Positions 47,409-55,999 of a DNA stretch of 64,000 nucleotides are shown here, in pieces. A program made the position numbers and the translations under genes. Each line of letters opens with the position of its first letter. Position 1 is the stretch's first letter. Below the pieces are notes generated by a model that saw nothing but the letters and a program-made list of their open reading frames with translations, did not search any database and was not told where the DNA came from. Origin of the DNA: Buttiauxella gaviniae (GTDB lineage Bacteria > Pseudomonadota > Gammaproteobacteria > Enterobacterales > Enterobacteriaceae); the NCBI RefSeq assembly GCF_040786275.1, contig NZ_JBFMVT010000002.1, forward strand, positions 3,844,001 through 3,908,000. The letters are read 5' to 3'.

Positions 47409-48731
47409 GTGCAACAGATAGCCCGCTCTGTCGCCCTGGCATTCGACAATTTGTCCCGGCCCCATCGCGTTATGTTGGGGTCTCTTACAGTTCTTACACT
47501 TGCGGTCGCTGTCTGGCGGCCGTACGTCTATCATCCAGAAGCCAGCCCCGTTATTAAAACCATTGAGCTTGAGAAAAACGAGGTTCGCTCGTTACTTCCC
47601 GAGGCCAGTGAGCCGTTAGATCAATCCCCAGACGCCGAAGACGACACTATCCCCCAAGATGAACTGGACGATAAAACCGCCGGTGAAACGGGTGTTCACG
47701 AATATGTCGTCTCCACAGGGGATACGCTCAGCAGCATTCTGAATCAGTACGGCATTGATATGGGCGATATTAGCCAGCTTGCCGCCGTGGATAAAGATCT
47801 GCGTAATCTGAAAATCGGCCAACAGGTTTCCTGGACCTTAAACGATAATGGTGAACTACAGCGTCTGACATGGGAAATGTCGCGCCGTGAAACGCGCACC
47901 TATGATCGTTCAGGTAGCACCTTCAAACTCAGCAGCGAAATGCAGCAAGGCGAGTGGGTGAACAACGTGCTGAAAGGTACGGTGGGTAACAGCTTTGTCA
48001 GCAGCGCAAAAGATGCAGGATTGACCAGCGCTGAAATTAGCGCAGTGATTAAAGCTATGCAGTGGCAGATGGACTTCCGCAAACTCAAGAAAGGTGATGA
48101 GTTTTCGGTGCTGATGTCCCGCGAAATGTTGGAAGGAAAACGCGAGCAGAGCCAATTGGTGGGCGTGCGCCTACGCAGCAGCGGTAAAGATTACTACGCG
48201 ATTCGCGCTGAAGACGGCAAATTCTACGACCGTAGCGGTTCTGGTCTTGCAAAAGGCTTTATGCGTTTCCCAACGGCGAAACAATTCCGTATCTCTTCAA
48301 ACTTTAACCCGCGCCGTCTTAACCCGGTAACGGGTCGTGTCGCTCCGCATAAAGGTGTCGATTTTGCTATGCCGCAAGGTACTCCGGTGCTGGCCGTGGG
48401 TGATGGTGAAGTTGTGATGGCGAAACGGAGTGGCGCGGCAGGGTATTTCGTCGCTATTCGTCACGGTCGGACCTATACCACGCGTTATATGCACCTGAAA
48501 AAATTACTGGTGACACCAGGTCAGAAAGTAAAACGCGGCGACCGCATCGCACTTTCAGGTAATACCGGGCGTTCTACCGGGCCACATCTGCATTATGAAG
48601 TGTGGATTAACCAGCAGGCGGTGAATCCGTTAACGGCGAAACTGCCACGGACTGAAGGTTTGACAGGCTCGGATCGTAACGATTACCTGGCACAAGTTCG
48701 TGAAGTTATGCCCCAGCTTAGATTTAATTAA
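47409..48731 (+). CDS. mepM: Murein DD-endopeptidase MepM
   Basis: MepM cuts peptide cross-links in peptidoglycan and allows insertion of new strands during growth. The 440-residue protein starts at GTG 47409, 15 bases after znuA. It has an N-terminal membrane anchor (RVMLGSLTVLTLAVAVW), a LysM domain (VHEYVVSTGDTLSSILNQYGI), a middle OapA-like domain, and a C-terminal M23 peptidase domain. Zinc ligands are in PHKGVDFAMP (H-x3-D) and GPHLHYEVW (H-x-H). Length and layout equal E. coli YebA/MepM. Confidence 0.97.
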   Translation: MQQIARSVALAFDNLSRPHRVMLGSLTVLTLAVAVWRPYVYHPEASPVIKTIELEKNEVRSLLPEASEPLDQSPDAEDDTIPQDELDDKTAGETGVHEYVVSTGDTLSSILNQYGIDMGDISQLAAVDKDLRNLKIGQQVSWTLNDNGELQRLTWEMSRRETRTYDRSGSTFKLSSEMQQGEWVNNVLKGTVGNSFVSSAKDAGLTSAEISAVIKAMQWQMDFRKLKKGDEFSVLMSREMLEGKREQSQLVGVRLRSSGKDYYAIRAEDGKFYDRSGSGLAKGFMRFPTAKQFRISSNFNPRRLNPVTGRVAPHKGVDFAMPQGTPVLAVGDGEVVMAKRSGAAGYFVAIRHGRTYTTRYMHLKKLLVTPGQKVKRGDRIALSGNTGRSTGPHLHYEVWINQQAVNPLTAKLPRTEGLTGSDRNDYLAQVREVMPQLRFN

Positions 48732-48747
48732 TCCAGCCTTATGAACT

Positions 48748-48774
48748 AAGCCGGTACTCTGTTACCGGCTTTTT
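48748..48774 (+). terminator. Terminator of znuA-mepM
   Basis: AAGCCGGTA pairs with TACCGGCTT around CTCTGT, with T residues after the stem, 17 bases past the mepM stop. Confidence 0.93.
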
Positions 48775-48854
48775 CTTTGTCTGACAGGCAATACCCCGCT
48801 AAGATACCTACACATTCTTATCATCAATGATTTGATGCTGTACTGAGAACATGC

Positions 48855-49829
48855 ATGGAAAAAGCAAAAAAAAGTCACAGTGAGTTCATTCCTGAATTTC
48901 AAAAGGCCTTCTTGCTCCCGAAATTTTGGGGCGCCTGGCTGGGCGTTGGCGCTTTTGCAGGCCTCGCCATGTTACCGCCATCATTACGTGATCCATTATT
49001 AGGCAAAGTGGGGCGCATTGCCGGTCGCTTTGGAAAAAGTGCTCGCCGCCGTGCGCAAATTAACCTGCTGTACTGCTTCCCGGAAATGCCGGAAGAGGCT
49101 CGCGAAGCGGTTATTGACGACATGTTTGCCACGGCCCCGCAGGCAATGGTTATGATGGCTGAACTTGCGATTAAAGGCCCGAGCAAAGTTATGCAACGCA
49201 TTGACTGGCACGGTAAAGAGATTATCGACGAGCTCAAACAGCGTGAAGAGAACGTGATTTTCCTGGTGCCGCATGGCTGGGCGGTGGACATCCCTGCCAT
49301 GGTGATGTCGGCTAATGGTCAAAAAATGGCGGCGATGTTCCATAATCAGGGAAACCCACTATTTGATTATATGTGGAATACCGTGCGTCGCCGCTTTGGT
49401 GGGCGCTTGCATGCCCGTAACGATGGGATAAAGCCGTTTATCAGTTCAGTGCGTCAGGGGTATTGGGGATACTATTTACCCGATCAGGACCACGGTGCGG
49501 AACACAGCGAATTTGTTGATTTCTTCGCGACCTACAAAGCGACGCTACCTGCTATTGGCCGCTTGATGAAAGTGTGTCGGGCGCGCATCGTGCCGCTGTT
49601 CCCTGTCTATAACAGTGACACTCATCGCCTGGATATTTATATTCGCCCGCCGATGGACGATTTAGCAGAGGCTGATGACAATACGATTGCCCGCCGGATG
49701 AACGAAGAAGTGGAAGTTTTTGTCGGCCCGAATCTCAAACAGTATACCTGGATTCTTAAGCTGCTGAAGACACGAAAAGAGGGGGAGATGGAGCCCTATC
49801 GTCGTAAAGAGCTGTTCCCAAAGAAATAG
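48855..49829 (+). CDS. lpxM: Lipid A myristoyltransferase LpxM (MsbB)
   Basis: LpxM adds the last secondary acyl chain (myristate) to Kdo2-lipid A on the inner face of the inner membrane. The 324-residue protein has the catalytic H-x4-D motif in VPHGWAVDIPAM and the conserved MFHNQGNPLFDYMWNTVRRRFGGRL and YYLPDQDHG. One hydrophobic N-terminal segment anchors it. E. coli LpxM is 323 residues. Its neighbour pykA in E. coli is displaced here by the type VI cargo cluster. Confidence 0.96.
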   Translation: MEKAKKSHSEFIPEFQKAFLLPKFWGAWLGVGAFAGLAMLPPSLRDPLLGKVGRIAGRFGKSARRRAQINLLYCFPEMPEEAREAVIDDMFATAPQAMVMMAELAIKGPSKVMQRIDWHGKEIIDELKQREENVIFLVPHGWAVDIPAMVMSANGQKMAAMFHNQGNPLFDYMWNTVRRRFGGRLHARNDGIKPFISSVRQGYWGYYLPDQDHGAEHSEFVDFFATYKATLPAIGRLMKVCRARIVPLFPVYNSDTHRLDIYIRPPMDDLAEADDNTIARRMNEEVEVFVGPNLKQYTWILKLLKTRKEGEMEPYRRKELFPKK

Positions 49830-49927
49830 AGAATCGATCATCCGCTAGAACCATAGTGAATACTATGTGTTTCATAAAATGTTTGGTCGATATTCTTGCG
49901 ACCAGCCAGGTTGCCGCAAAAAATAAG

Positions 49928-49963
49928 CGTACACACTATGTATTTTGTGTGTACGTTTTTTTT
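49928..49963 (+). terminator. Terminator of lpxM
   Basis: CGTACACAC (49928-49936) pairs with GTGTGTACG (49947-49955) around a 10-base loop and is followed by eight T residues. Confidence 0.93.
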
Positions 49964-50039
49964 GGTTTTTACCCGATTTAGCTCACCCCTCTGGGCAATT
50001 TACACCCATTTCTTTTGTCTACTTTTCTACATTTCACAA

Positions 50040-50055
50040 TGTGACACAGATCACT
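50040..50055. promoter_or_regulatory. CRP-like site upstream of vgrG
   Basis: TGTGA-CACAGA-TCACT matches the CRP consensus TGTGA-N6-TCACA at nine of ten fixed positions. It lies 135 bases before the vgrG start. Control of the cargo cluster by carbon status is inferred. Confidence 0.55.
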
Positions 50056-50189
50056 TTAGCTTTCCCACTGCCAGGATACCTTTCTGACATATTTATATCA
50101 TTGATTTTATTATATTTATTTAAATTATGAATCTCACAAAATTATAGGTTCATATCAATGATTCCATAATTTGTTGAAGGAATAACAAA

Positions 50190-52148
50190 ATGGCCTCAGA
50201 CGGCACCCGCTTCACCTTTACCGCCGGGCGGACCCCGGATGACACCTTTACCGTGGTGGATTTCCAGCTCACCCAGTCCCTCTCCTCCCTGTTTCGCCTT
50301 GAACTGACCCTCGCCAGCAGCAACCCGGCCCTGGAATTCCGTAAAGTCCTCGACCAGGGGGGGACGCTGATTATCCGGCAGGGTGAGGAGATTAAACGCC
50401 GCCTGCGCGGTATCGTGACCTTCTGCGAGCAGGGCAACACCGGTAAACACCAGACCCTGTACCACATAACCCTGCGCCCGGAGCTCTGGCGCAGCAGCCA
50501 GCGGCAGAACTGCCGCAGCTTCCAGAATGTCGATATCCGCGCCATCTTTCAGACGCTGCTCAAGGAGACGGGTGTGCTCACCCACGACGCGCTGTTCCGC
50601 CGCCCGCACCCTTTCCGTGAGTTCTGCGTCCAGTATCAGGAAACCGACTTCGATTTCATCGCCCGGCTGGCCGCCGAAGAGGGGATTTTCTTCTGCGAGG
50701 AAGAATATCTGGAGCGCAACCTGCAGAAACTGACCTTCGCCGATGACAGCCGCGTGCTGCGCAGACTCGACCCGCTGCCGTACAACCCCAACGGCGCCAG
50801 TGAATCCAGCCGCTACTGCATCAACAGTTTCTGCCGCCGCGCACAAATCCGCCCGGCCCAGGTCACCACGCAGGACTACACCTTTAAGGCCCCGCTCTGG
50901 CCCGGGCAGTTTAATCACCGCCCGTCGGAGATGCCCAACCAGCGGGCGGTGTATGAGATTTTTGACTACCCGGGGCGTTTCAAGGACGCGCAGCGCGGGG
51001 CAGACTTTGCGAAATATCAGGTGGAAGGCTGGCGCAGCGACGTGGACTACGCCACCGGCACCAGCAACTCACCCCAGCTCCAGCCGGGGCGCTGCTTCAG
51101 CCTGACGGACCACCCGCGCGCAGACCTCAACGACCTGTGGCAGGTGGTGTCCTGTCAGTTAACCGGCAGCCAGCCGCAGGCGCTCACCGGCAGCGAAGGC
51201 CAGGGCACCACGCTCACCAACAGCTTCAGCGTCATCCCCGCCATTCAGACCTGGCGCGCACAGCCCCCTCTCAAACCGCGGGTCGACGGCCCGCAAAGCG
51301 CCATCGTCACCGGCCCGCCGGGGGAAGAAATCTTCTGCGACGAGCACGGACGGGTGCGGGTGAAATTTGCCTGGGACCGCTACAACCAGGCGGATGCGAA
51401 AAGCTCGTGCTGGATACGCGTTTCACAGGCGTGGGCGGGCGCCGGGTTCGGCAACATCGCCATTCCGCGCGTCGGCCAGGAAGTGATTGTCGATTTTCTC
51501 AACGGCGACCCGGACCAGCCCATCATCACCGGGCGCACCTACCATGCCGGCAACCGCGCCCCGGGCGACCTGCCGGGCACCCGAACGCAGATGGCCATCC
51601 GCTCGCAGACCTACAAGGGCAGCGGCTACAACGAGCTGTTGTTCGAGGACGAGACCAATCAGGAGCTGCTGTCGATGCATGCCCAGAAGGACATGCAGGT
51701 AAAAGTACTTAACAGTAAAGATGTACGCGTAAATTACGACCGGACAGTTAGCATTGGGCACAATGAATCGCTCGTTGTGGCAAATGACAGAAAAATCACT
51801 GTTGAAGGTCAACAAGATCACAAAACCACCAAAAACTATCTGAATCTGATTGAAGGTGAGCACCATATTGAAATCAAAGGGGATCTTGCCCAAAAAATTG
51901 CTGGTGTAATGGGGATTAAAGTTCAGGGTGATATTGTATTACAAAGCGATAGCAAAATTAGTTTTCGTGTAGGTGGTTCATTTATTTCTATTCATGCTGG
52001 TGGTGTTGATGTCAAAGGACCCAAGATAAACCTGAATGGCGGAGGTAGCCCAGGAGAAGTTATTTTACCCATGAAACCTGCGATTCTTAAAGCCGCGGCG
52101 GGTGAAGGAACAATGTTTGTTTCTCATTGCCCTGAGGAGGATAAATAA
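50190..52148 (+). CDS. vgrG: Type VI secretion spike protein VgrG
   Basis: VgrG forms the trimeric spike on the type VI secretion tube and carries cargo effectors. The 652-residue protein starts with the gp27-like domain (FTFTAGRTPDDTFTVVDFQLTQSLSSLFRLEL, FREFCVQYQETDFDFIARLAAEEG). It continues with the gp5-like OB region (GEEIFCDEHGRVRVKFAWDR, SCWIRVSQAWAGAGFGNIAIPRVGQEVIVDFLNGDPDQPIITGR) and a C-terminal beta-helix. There is no fused effector domain. Base composition changes abruptly inside the gene: GC-rich up to about 51700, AT-rich after it, at the end of the segment SMHAQKDMQVKVL. This suggests that the tail was exchanged together with the downstream cargo genes. No other structural type VI genes are in the window. 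Confidence 0.95.
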   Translation: MASDGTRFTFTAGRTPDDTFTVVDFQLTQSLSSLFRLELTLASSNPALEFRKVLDQGGTLIIRQGEEIKRRLRGIVTFCEQGNTGKHQTLYHITLRPELWRSSQRQNCRSFQNVDIRAIFQTLLKETGVLTHDALFRRPHPFREFCVQYQETDFDFIARLAAEEGIFFCEEEYLERNLQKLTFADDSRVLRRLDPLPYNPNGASESSRYCINSFCRRAQIRPAQVTTQDYTFKAPLWPGQFNHRPSEMPNQRAVYEIFDYPGRFKDAQRGADFAKYQVEGWRSDVDYATGTSNSPQLQPGRCFSLTDHPRADLNDLWQVVSCQLTGSQPQALTGSEGQGTTLTNSFSVIPAIQTWRAQPPLKPRVDGPQSAIVTGPPGEEIFCDEHGRVRVKFAWDRYNQADAKSSCWIRVSQAWAGAGFGNIAIPRVGQEVIVDFLNGDPDQPIITGRTYHAGNRAPGDLPGTRTQMAIRSQTYKGSGYNELLFEDETNQELLSMHAQKDMQVKVLNSKDVRVNYDRTVSIGHNESLVVANDRKITVEGQQDHKTTKNYLNLIEGEHHIEIKGDLAQKIAGVMGIKVQGDIVLQSDSKISFRVGGSFISIHAGGVDVKGPKINLNGGGSPGEVILPMKPAILKAAAGEGTMFVSHCPEEDK

Positions 52149-52972
52149 TGGGAGCGGTTCGTTACGCAATCGTTGATGGTTGCATTGTCGATGATCTTTT
52201 AGATTATCTCGCTGGGCTTAATTCCCCACATAGTTGTTTATACGCCGAACCTTTGCAGCCAGAATTGGTAAAACTGGCTCCTTATATTCTTGAAGTTACA
52301 TCTGAGGTAGAACATTGGCTAAGTGCAAAAATAATTCCGTGGGGCATATATTTAACCACCGAAGCAACGATGCGTGTTTTGCGGCAACATTTGAGGAAAT
52401 ATTTACAGGTAACTCTTCCTGATGAGAGCAAGCCTGTAATTTTTAGATTTTATGACCCAAGAAATATTTGGGATGTTCTAAGTGTTTTATCAGACTGGGA
52501 GAAACATCTTTTTCTTAGCAAGATTAGCAAAATAGAAACTGATTATCAGCAATACCGGTCATTCTCAGTTCAAGATTTACATGAGCGCTATCCAGATGCC
52601 TCACTTGTCAAGCCTAAGTTCATGGAAATCAATAAAGAGCAATATAAGAAGTTAGAACAAATATTTGAAAAAAGATATATTGAAGAACTAGCATTGCTAA
52701 TTCCACTTGCACCGGAGGAAAAAATAGACATCGCTTTTCCTCTTGCGGAATTATTTTTTTATTATATGCGTAATATTGGCATTACAGACAAAAGAAGCAT
52801 TGATGAAATAGTAAGGCTATTTGCCCATGAAAATATACGTTCTCCTGAAGCTATACCTACTGAATATAAAAGTATTTTAGAAGATAGTCACAATCCCGGA
52901 CATTATCGAGCTGAAAAGTTATTATTGCATGTTTACGGTAAAATACCAGCATGGAAAAGGAGTAATGCATAA
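52148..52972 (+). CDS. DUF4123 type VI effector adaptor/chaperone
   Basis: DUF4123 proteins (Tap/TEC type) load a specific effector on its VgrG before secretion. The 274-residue protein begins MGAVRYAIVDGCIVDDLLDYLAG and contains the domain's LYAEPLQPELVKLAPYILEV and IFRFYDPRNIWDVLSVLS in the first 140 residues, with a helical C-terminal region. It overlaps vgrG by TAATG and also overlaps the next gene by TAATG, so three genes are translationally coupled. The gene is AT-rich like its downstream neighbours. Its cargo is expected to be the following protein. Confidence 0.88.
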   Translation: MGAVRYAIVDGCIVDDLLDYLAGLNSPHSCLYAEPLQPELVKLAPYILEVTSEVEHWLSAKIIPWGIYLTTEATMRVLRQHLRKYLQVTLPDESKPVIFRFYDPRNIWDVLSVLSDWEKHLFLSKISKIETDYQQYRSFSVQDLHERYPDASLVKPKFMEINKEQYKKLEQIFEKRYIEELALLIPLAPEEKIDIAFPLAELFFYYMRNIGITDKRSIDEIVRLFAHENIRSPEAIPTEYKSILEDSHNPGHYRAEKLLLHVYGKIPAWKRSNA

Positions 52973-54591
52973 TGGGCATTAGTTTAACTGCTGGCTCACC
53001 TAAATGTTCGTGTAAAAATCCAGACACTTGCACACATGCTATAAAAATAAAAACATCTTCACCAGAGGGTAGCTATGAGTACAAGCAGGGTGAGTCTTTA
53101 CCTGTAATTTACCTTCATGATGCTGAAGCTAAAGGTGTGGACTTTAAAACAACACTGATTGGCAAAACTTGCGTTAGCAACAGCCCTGACTGTCCCTCAG
53201 GCGTAATCCATAATGATTATTATCTTAGTCAACTAGTGAAAGGAGAGAATAGCAATACATTAAAATATTATAGCTCCGAAGATAAAGTAAAATTAACCAT
53301 GGGTAGCGTTAGTACTGACAAAGTGGAAAAACTAGGTGTCCAAAATGTCTATAGCGCATTGGACTCTTTAGATATTGTGACATTTCTGAGTGATATCCTA
53401 TTCAAAGGACTAGAAAATGTAGATAGAACAGAGTATCAGCTACAAATAGGTGAATGCCTGGGGCAACCTGTTCAAGAGTTTATATACCCGCTAAAAACAG
53501 CAGTAGATGGTAAAGCAAAACTCCCAATTTATACCTCGGTAGATACCAGAATAGTTGTTTTCCCGAAATTCGCGTGGTCTGTAAACGTGAACATCTCCAG
53601 TTCTGAAAATGACGGGACTAAAGAACTTTCCGATGATGAACGCTATAAAATAGTTCAAAGCAGAGAAAATAACAGCTCCATGAGTGTTGGTAAATATTCT
53701 ATTACCCATGGCGTACATATTTCTGGCAGTGGTTCAATAAGCGTCGGAAGTAGCAGTAAAGATTATAGCAAGACAATGGATAAAGAATTCACTCGCTATA
53801 AAGATAAATTAACGCTTTTAAGGAATGCAGATAAAACACTGGACACAGTGACAAACCTACTCAAAGCAGATGACGATAAGATACAGCTATTAAAAATAGA
53901 TATAAAATACCCATTCCTTGATATTACCGGCAGTGGAGACCTTCATCTTCGTAAGAACAATACACCTTATGTAAAATGTGCTGCAGATGTGAAATTATCA
54001 CCCTTGATTGAATTTACGATCACCCTAGATTTAATACAGGCATTCGCAACTTATTTTCATCAAGAGAAAAATATTGCAAAGATAAGAGAAAAGGCACAGT
54101 CAAAAGAAGGTGACGTCAAAGCAGGCAAGAATGGAGTTTACGCAAAAGCAGTTTTAAACTTAGTAGTATCAGGGAATATAAACCTTTCGTATCGATATTT
54201 GTCCGATGAGAATTATGATTTCCATTCAGAATTAGGGAATGAAAATGAAGGCCAACTGGGTCTGGCTTTAGAATCTAAGGTCGAGGCAGGCCTAAAAATA
54301 CTTATCGTTGAGGCTTATTTTAGCGCAGAAGCAAAAATCACTGCCGAATGCTGTTTTGCATTAGAGAAAAAAGATGATAAAGATCTGGAACTTGTCTTTT
54401 TCCATAATGGTATTGCTATGTATGCAAAATATAGAATAAAGGTTAGTGTGGGTGATGAAGATGATGATAACGATCCGGACATGAGTAAGAAAAAAATAGA
54501 TGATTCTGATAATTGGGAAGAGGGAGAAGGTGAATGGGTTATCTGCCACAAATTAAACAAAGAAAAATCCCCTTATAGGATTGTTTTTTAA
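52972..54591 (+). CDS. Putative type VI cargo effector, unknown family (539 aa)
   Basis: I do not recognise this protein. It is coupled to the DUF4123 gene (TAATG) and precedes a gene for an exported protein, the usual layout adaptor-effector-immunity. It has no signal peptide. The N-terminus carries Cys12, Cys14, Cys20 and His22 (KCSCKNPDTCTH), a possible metal site. The middle is Ser- and Lys-rich with beta-strand pattern (VGKYSITHGVHISGSGSISVG), and the C-terminal third alternates hydrophobic and polar residues (AVLNLVVSGNINLSYRYL, KVEAGLKILIVEAYFSAEAKI). No lipase GxSxG, amidase or nuclease motif was seen. A toxic effector with a membrane or cell-wall target is inference from context only. 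The gene is AT-rich. Confidence 0.65.
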   Translation: MGISLTAGSPKCSCKNPDTCTHAIKIKTSSPEGSYEYKQGESLPVIYLHDAEAKGVDFKTTLIGKTCVSNSPDCPSGVIHNDYYLSQLVKGENSNTLKYYSSEDKVKLTMGSVSTDKVEKLGVQNVYSALDSLDIVTFLSDILFKGLENVDRTEYQLQIGECLGQPVQEFIYPLKTAVDGKAKLPIYTSVDTRIVVFPKFAWSVNVNISSSENDGTKELSDDERYKIVQSRENNSSMSVGKYSITHGVHISGSGSISVGSSSKDYSKTMDKEFTRYKDKLTLLRNADKTLDTVTNLLKADDDKIQLLKIDIKYPFLDITGSGDLHLRKNNTPYVKCAADVKLSPLIEFTITLDLIQAFATYFHQEKNIAKIREKAQSKEGDVKAGKNGVYAKAVLNLVVSGNINLSYRYLSDENYDFHSELGNENEGQLGLALESKVEAGLKILIVEAYFSAEAKITAECCFALEKKDDKDLELVFFHNGIAMYAKYRIKVSVGDEDDDNDPDMSKKKIDDSDNWEEGEGEWVICHKLNKEKSPYRIVF

Positions 54592-54601
54592 GGAAAATGG
54601 C

Positions 54602-55546
54602 ATGAAGCTAAAAACATTGATTTTGGGCACATTACTTTTATCAACTAATGTACTTGCTGAAGGAAATATGGATAACGTAAGATATTCTGCATATTTTAAC
54701 ACTAGGAATGCGATTTGTATTTTATCTATCAATGGATTGGATTATCTTAGTACTCTTAAGGGACCAAGAACAATCAGTACAGGAAGTGACATCACGGATG
54801 CGCTCGAAAACAATAAACATAACAATATTGGGCTTATATTTTTCCCTTCTGAATCAGATAAAAAAAATGATACTTATAGCTGCGAAGTAAAAATTGTCAA
54901 ATCAACTGAGGACAAAAAAGATGAAACAATAACCAATTTTAAGGTTGTTTTTGATAGCACGAATGGCCTTTCATTCAATGACCCGACAGGTTATTCAATA
55001 GAAAACATTAGTGATAAAACCAATAGTTCTATTGTCAGAGGGATATCGAACAGAATTAAATTTAAGGGTGATGAAAAGCCTGAGGATTGGTTAACCGCAT
55101 ACCGTAGTTTTAACGTAACTGGTATCCCAGTGTGGGAATGGACTAAAGCTACGCCGCAAGTTAATAATCAGGATTTAAGAAACCAGCTCATTATAGCTTA
55201 CAAGGATTTGATTGAAGATTTGAAACGCAATGATCTTTCCACGATCAAGAAAAAATACTCCATTGCATTAGATGAGTATGCTAAAACAGACTTAACTGAT
55301 GATACTGAAATATTTTTCGATTCAATTGGAATCGTCAATGCTGCACGAAAAGGTAAAGTAGATTTAAATCCCAACTGGGATAAATTCAAAGTATTAACTT
55401 ACCAAAATAATAGAATTTTCTGCCTGGGTATCGGCGGTGTCAGTAGAAAATCCCCGATCCAATTTATCAATGATAAAGGCAAACATATTTTTTCATGGAA
55501 CCCATTCTTCGCCGTCATAGATAACAAAATGGTACTCGTTCGTTGA
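54602..55546 (+). CDS. Exported protein, candidate immunity partner
   Basis: The ATG at 54602 (MKLKTLILGTLLLSTNVLAEGN) has AAGGA upstream and starts a signal peptide; the earlier in-frame ATG at 54581 lies inside the preceding gene and would bury the signal. The mature 295 residues go to the periplasm. No known domain was recognised. There are few Cys (NAICILS, YSCEVKI, IFCLGIGG), and the C-terminal half is helical around DLIEDLKRNDLSTIKKKYSI. The position directly after the putative effector suggests that it protects against that effector in the periplasm, or that it acts with it. It has no similarity that I can name. Confidence 0.6.
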   Translation: MKLKTLILGTLLLSTNVLAEGNMDNVRYSAYFNTRNAICILSINGLDYLSTLKGPRTISTGSDITDALENNKHNNIGLIFFPSESDKKNDTYSCEVKIVKSTEDKKDETITNFKVVFDSTNGLSFNDPTGYSIENISDKTNSSIVRGISNRIKFKGDEKPEDWLTAYRSFNVTGIPVWEWTKATPQVNNQDLRNQLIIAYKDLIEDLKRNDLSTIKKKYSIALDEYAKTDLTDDTEIFFDSIGIVNAARKGKVDLNPNWDKFKVLTYQNNRIFCLGIGGVSRKSPIQFINDKGKHIFSWNPFFAVIDNKMVLVR

Positions 55547-55571
55547 GTAATAAATTTAAGGGAAGTCATTT

Positions 55572-55859
55572 ATGCCACTTGCAGCAAAACTTAATGATCA
55601 AGGAACAGAGCACGACGGCTTTCATTCCACGCCAATAACCGCGGGCTCTGCAACAGTGTTTATTGACGGGCTGCCCGCTGCACGATTAGGCGATCCTTTA
55701 GTGGAACATAATGCACCACCACATCACCCGCCACATCCTCGGGCGATATCGAGTGGTTCTCCAACAGTATTTATTGATGGTATCCCAGCAGCCAGAACAG
55801 GTGACAGTATTAGTTGTGGTGGCGTTGTAGTGGGTAGCGGTACAGTCAATATCGGCTAA
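55572..55859 (+). CDS. PAAR-domain spike tip protein
   Basis: PAAR proteins form the sharp tip on VgrG and bind a metal ion through His and Cys. This 95-residue protein has two copies of the name motif (GLPAARLGDP and GIPAARTGDS) and the metal-ligand region EHNAPPHHPPHP with the later SCGG. It consists of a single PAAR domain without fused toxin. It closes the five-gene cargo cluster, with a terminator 7 bases after the stop. Confidence 0.93.
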   Translation: MPLAAKLNDQGTEHDGFHSTPITAGSATVFIDGLPAARLGDPLVEHNAPPHHPPHPRAISSGSPTVFIDGIPAARTGDSISCGGVVVGSGTVNIG

Positions 55860-55865
55860 TAAACA

Positions 55866-55899
55866 AAAAGCACTGGGGAGAGCATCGCCCAGTGCTTTT
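55866..55899 (+). terminator. Terminator of the type VI cargo cluster
   Basis: AAAAGCACTGGG pairs perfectly (12 bp) with CCCAGTGCTTTT around a 10-base loop; T residues end the stem. Confidence 0.93.
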
Positions 55900-55999
55900 G
55901 TAGGCATTAATTTAACTGTGTCTTAACGACGTTCCAAAATCTTGAGGCAGTAACAGTACGTTACTACTCCCTCTGCTTGTTTTTCACAAGGCGGCGGAA

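Larger units (their letters stand above)
49830..50189. other. Intergenic region between lpxM and vgrG (360 bases)
   Basis: No gene was accepted here. It holds the lpxM terminator (49928-49963), a small dyad CATAGT-GAAT-ACTATG near 49850-49865, a CRP-like site at 50040-50055 and a strongly AT-rich stretch up to the vgrG ribosome site (GAAGGAATAAC). A short frame at 49896-50087 overlaps the terminator and shows no protein-like features. Confidence 0.55.

Noticed and set aside
49896-50087. Short plus-strand frames after lpxM (60-63 codons)
   Set aside because: They cross the lpxM terminator, have no ribosome site and translate to Phe/Ser-rich sequence without features.
50196-50918. 240-codon minus-strand frame opposite vgrG
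   Set aside because: It lies opposite the GC-rich, conserved VgrG core and shows the Gly/Ala/Val composition of an antisense frame.
52972-54591. Lipase or peptidoglycan hydrolase assignment for the 539-residue cargo
   Set aside because: No GxSxG, HKD, Cys-His amidase or lysozyme motif could be found, so no enzyme class is claimed.
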